DNA from: Comamonadaceae bacterium
GTDB lineage: Bacteria; Pseudomonadota; Gammaproteobacteria; Burkholderiales; Burkholderiaceae_C
Length of the DNA: 6,502 nucleotides
NCBI GenBank assembly: GCA_947458305.1
Contig: CANGZO010000134.1
Location: 1-6,502 of the forward strand
Direction: 5' to 3'
The notes beneath the pieces are model-generated. The model worked only from the letters and a program-made list of their open reading frames with translations. It searched no databases and was not told the origin of the DNA. The translations under genes were made by a program, and so were the position numbers. This document shows, piece by piece, positions 5,401 to 6,502 of this stretch (within the stretch, counting starts at the first letter, position 1; each line of letters begins with the position of its first letter).

Positions 5401-6201
5401 ATGATTTTCCAGATGAACCACTTTCCTGCCGGTTGGCTACAACCGAATTGGCCTGCCCCTCACCGTGTCAACGCGGTCATGACCAACCGTGAGTCAGGGG
5501 TATCTGCTGCACCATGGGACAGCATGAACTTGGGTGACCATGTGGGTGACGCGCCAGCGGATGTCCAAGCCAACCGGGATCACTTGGCACGTTTATTGGA
5601 CCGGCGACCTGTTTTTTTGAAGCAAGTGCACGGTGTGACCGCAGTGAATCTGTCACGCGATTGCCCAGATGGATGGATTGCCGACGCTTGTTGGACCCAA
5701 GATCCACAGCTGGCCTGCACCATCATGGTGGCCGATTGTTTGCCGGTGCTTTTGTGTGATGCCTCTGGTCAGTGGGTGGCTGCAGCCCATGCGGGATGGC
5801 GGGGCTTGGCGGGTACCCACGGCCAAGGTGTTCTGGAGGCCTTGCTGTCCGATTTGTCGCGAGCCGGTTGCGATGTATCGAATGTCTTGGCTTGGTTAGG
5901 GCCTTGTATAGGACCTGATGCTTTCGAGGTCGGCGCTGACGTTTTGCATGCCTTTGATGATGGATCGGCTGAGATTCGATCGTTGTTTGAAGCGCAGTCC
6001 AACGGCAAGTTCAAGGCCAATTTGGCAGGATTGGCCCGTTTGCGTCTTCAGGCCTTGGGTCTGAGCAGCATCTACGGCAACGATGGTGCACCTGTTTGGT
6101 GCACGGCATCACAGCCGCAATTCTTCTTTTCGCACCGCAGGGACAGCCGCACTCTCGGGCAAAGTGGGCGGATGGCCGCTTGCATCTGGCTGGGTGCTTG
6201 A
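5401..6201 (+). CDS. pgeF: Peptidoglycan editing factor / purine nucleoside phosphorylase, laccase-domain YfiH family (PgeF)
   Basis: The YfiH/PgeF family is linked to removal of wrongly built muropeptide precursors (Ser in place of Ala) in E. coli. Related proteins also show purine nucleoside phosphorylase and adenosine deaminase activity; the older 'polyphenol oxidase' label comes from the fold. The 266-residue protein has the complete domain: GVSAAPWDSMNLGDHVGD early, FLKQVHG with His77, ADCLPVLL with Cys113, AHAGWRGLAG with His130 (the metal-binding His/Cys/His set), GPCIGPDAFEVG, and the C-terminal FFSHRRD...GRMAACIWL. Against the usual AHAGWRGLAGGVLEA form there is a four-residue insertion (THGQ) right after the His130 loop. 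ATG 5401 is chosen, but ATG 5413 is equally possible; neither has a good Shine-Dalgarno. An open frame continuing to 5278 runs antisense through the aat start and is not used. The 3' end overlaps a gene on the other strand by 93 bp. Confidence 0.94.
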   Translation: MIFQMNHFPAGWLQPNWPAPHRVNAVMTNRESGVSAAPWDSMNLGDHVGDAPADVQANRDHLARLLDRRPVFLKQVHGVTAVNLSRDCPDGWIADACWTQDPQLACTIMVADCLPVLLCDASGQWVAAAHAGWRGLAGTHGQGVLEALLSDLSRAGCDVSNVLAWLGPCIGPDAFEVGADVLHAFDDGSAEIRSLFEAQSNGKFKANLAGLARLRLQALGLSSIYGNDGAPVWCTASQPQFFFSHRRDSRTLGQSGRMAACIWLGA

Positions 6202-6432
6202 GTCGGTTTGCAATTGGGCCGCCAAGTACTCTTCGCGGGCCAATTGCTCTGATTTTCGGATGGCTTTTCGCCGCAAGGGGGTTCCCATCAGGTACACCAC
6301 CAAGGCCATGGGCAGCATGCCGTAAAGCACGAAAGTGATGATGGCGCCCAGGATGCTGCCCTGTGAACTGAAAGCTTCGGCCAAGGCCATCAGCAAAGTG
6401 ACATAAAGCCAAGCAATGACGATCAAGTACAT
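6109..6432 (-). CDS. Small two-helix inner-membrane protein of unknown function
   Basis: This is a 107-residue protein that I cannot assign to a characterised family, though its style matches small conserved membrane proteins of Burkholderiales. Residues 2-20 and 27-50 form two hydrophobic helices joined by a short loop (about 21-26). A basic stretch follows (RRKAIRK, 54-60), which by the positive-inside rule puts the tail in the cytoplasm, so a helical hairpin is expected. Residues 62-75 look like a short amphipathic helix (EQLAREEYLAAQLQ). The last 30 residues (78-107) are rich in Ser, Pro and Ala and look disordered. The ATG at 6432 has GGAAAAAAG just before it, an acceptable ribosome binding site. 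The tail is encoded opposite the conserved 3' end of pgeF, consistent with late extension of an open frame. No function is proposed. Confidence 0.75.
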   Translation of the reverse strand: MYLIVIAWLYVTLLMALAEAFSSQGSILGAIITFVLYGMLPMALVVYLMGTPLRRKAIRKSEQLAREEYLAAQLQTDSSTQPDASGHPPTLPESAAVPAVRKEELRL

Positions 6433-6502
6433 CTTTTTTCCAGTTGTAATTTAGGTGACATCAAATTGAAAGATACTCTGTTCCATAGATTTCATAAATA
6501 TG
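6433..6502. other. AT-rich intergenic end of the window
   Basis: This 70-bp stretch is clearly richer in A and T than the coding DNA around it. It must contain the promoter of the small membrane-protein gene (minus strand) and perhaps that of a gene to the right. I could not place a convincing -35/-10 pair. An ATG at 6500-6502 lies on the edge without a Shine-Dalgarno and cannot be called a start. Confidence 0.4.

Noticed and set aside
1..6502. Mobile element, CRISPR array, tRNA/rRNA, riboswitch or defence system
   Set aside because: I found no transposase or integrase, no spaced direct repeats, no terminal inverted repeats, no cloverleaf and no known aptamer core; all seven genes are typical chromosomal genes.

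Overview
The window reads as ordinary chromosome of a betaproteobacterium, most likely a Burkholderiales / Comamonadaceae-type freshwater organism. That placement is an inference from moderately high GC, protein style and gene content, not from a marker gene. It holds seven protein genes and no sign of mobile DNA, CRISPR, rRNA or tRNA.

Layout, left to right. A rho-independent terminator (13-46) ends an unseen upstream unit. It is followed by leuA (+, 89-1627, 2-isopropylmalate synthase, first committed step of leucine synthesis) and a very strong terminator (1661-1697). Next is a secreted D,D-peptidase of the PbpG / PBP7 type (+, 1784-2947), with an unusually basic linker between its signal peptide and catalytic domain. 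It runs tail to tail into an IclR-family regulator (-, 3767-2988), whose start region carries a 19-bp near-perfect palindrome, a probable autoregulatory operator. Upstream of the regulator on the same strand lie aat (-, 5354-4581) and bpt/ate (-, 4584-3847). They overlap by 4 bp and form a compact N-degron (N-end rule) unit: Aat puts Leu/Phe on proteins starting with Lys or Arg, and Bpt puts Leu (or Arg, depending on the subfamily) on proteins starting with Asp or Glu. Divergent from aat is pgeF/yfiH (+, 5401-6201), a laccase-domain enzyme tied to peptidoglycan quality control and purine nucleoside chemistry. Its 3' end overlaps, antisense, the end of a small two-helix membrane protein of unknown function (-, 6432-6109). 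The last 70 bp are AT-rich and hold no recognisable gene.

Two genes touch the cell wall (pbpG, pgeF) and two form the N-degron adaptor pair, but they do not form one pathway. I see no undescribed multi-gene system. The points most worth a second look are the iclR palindrome, the aat-bpt-iclR co-orientation, the Lys-rich linker of the D,D-peptidase and the 93-bp antisense overlap at the right end.
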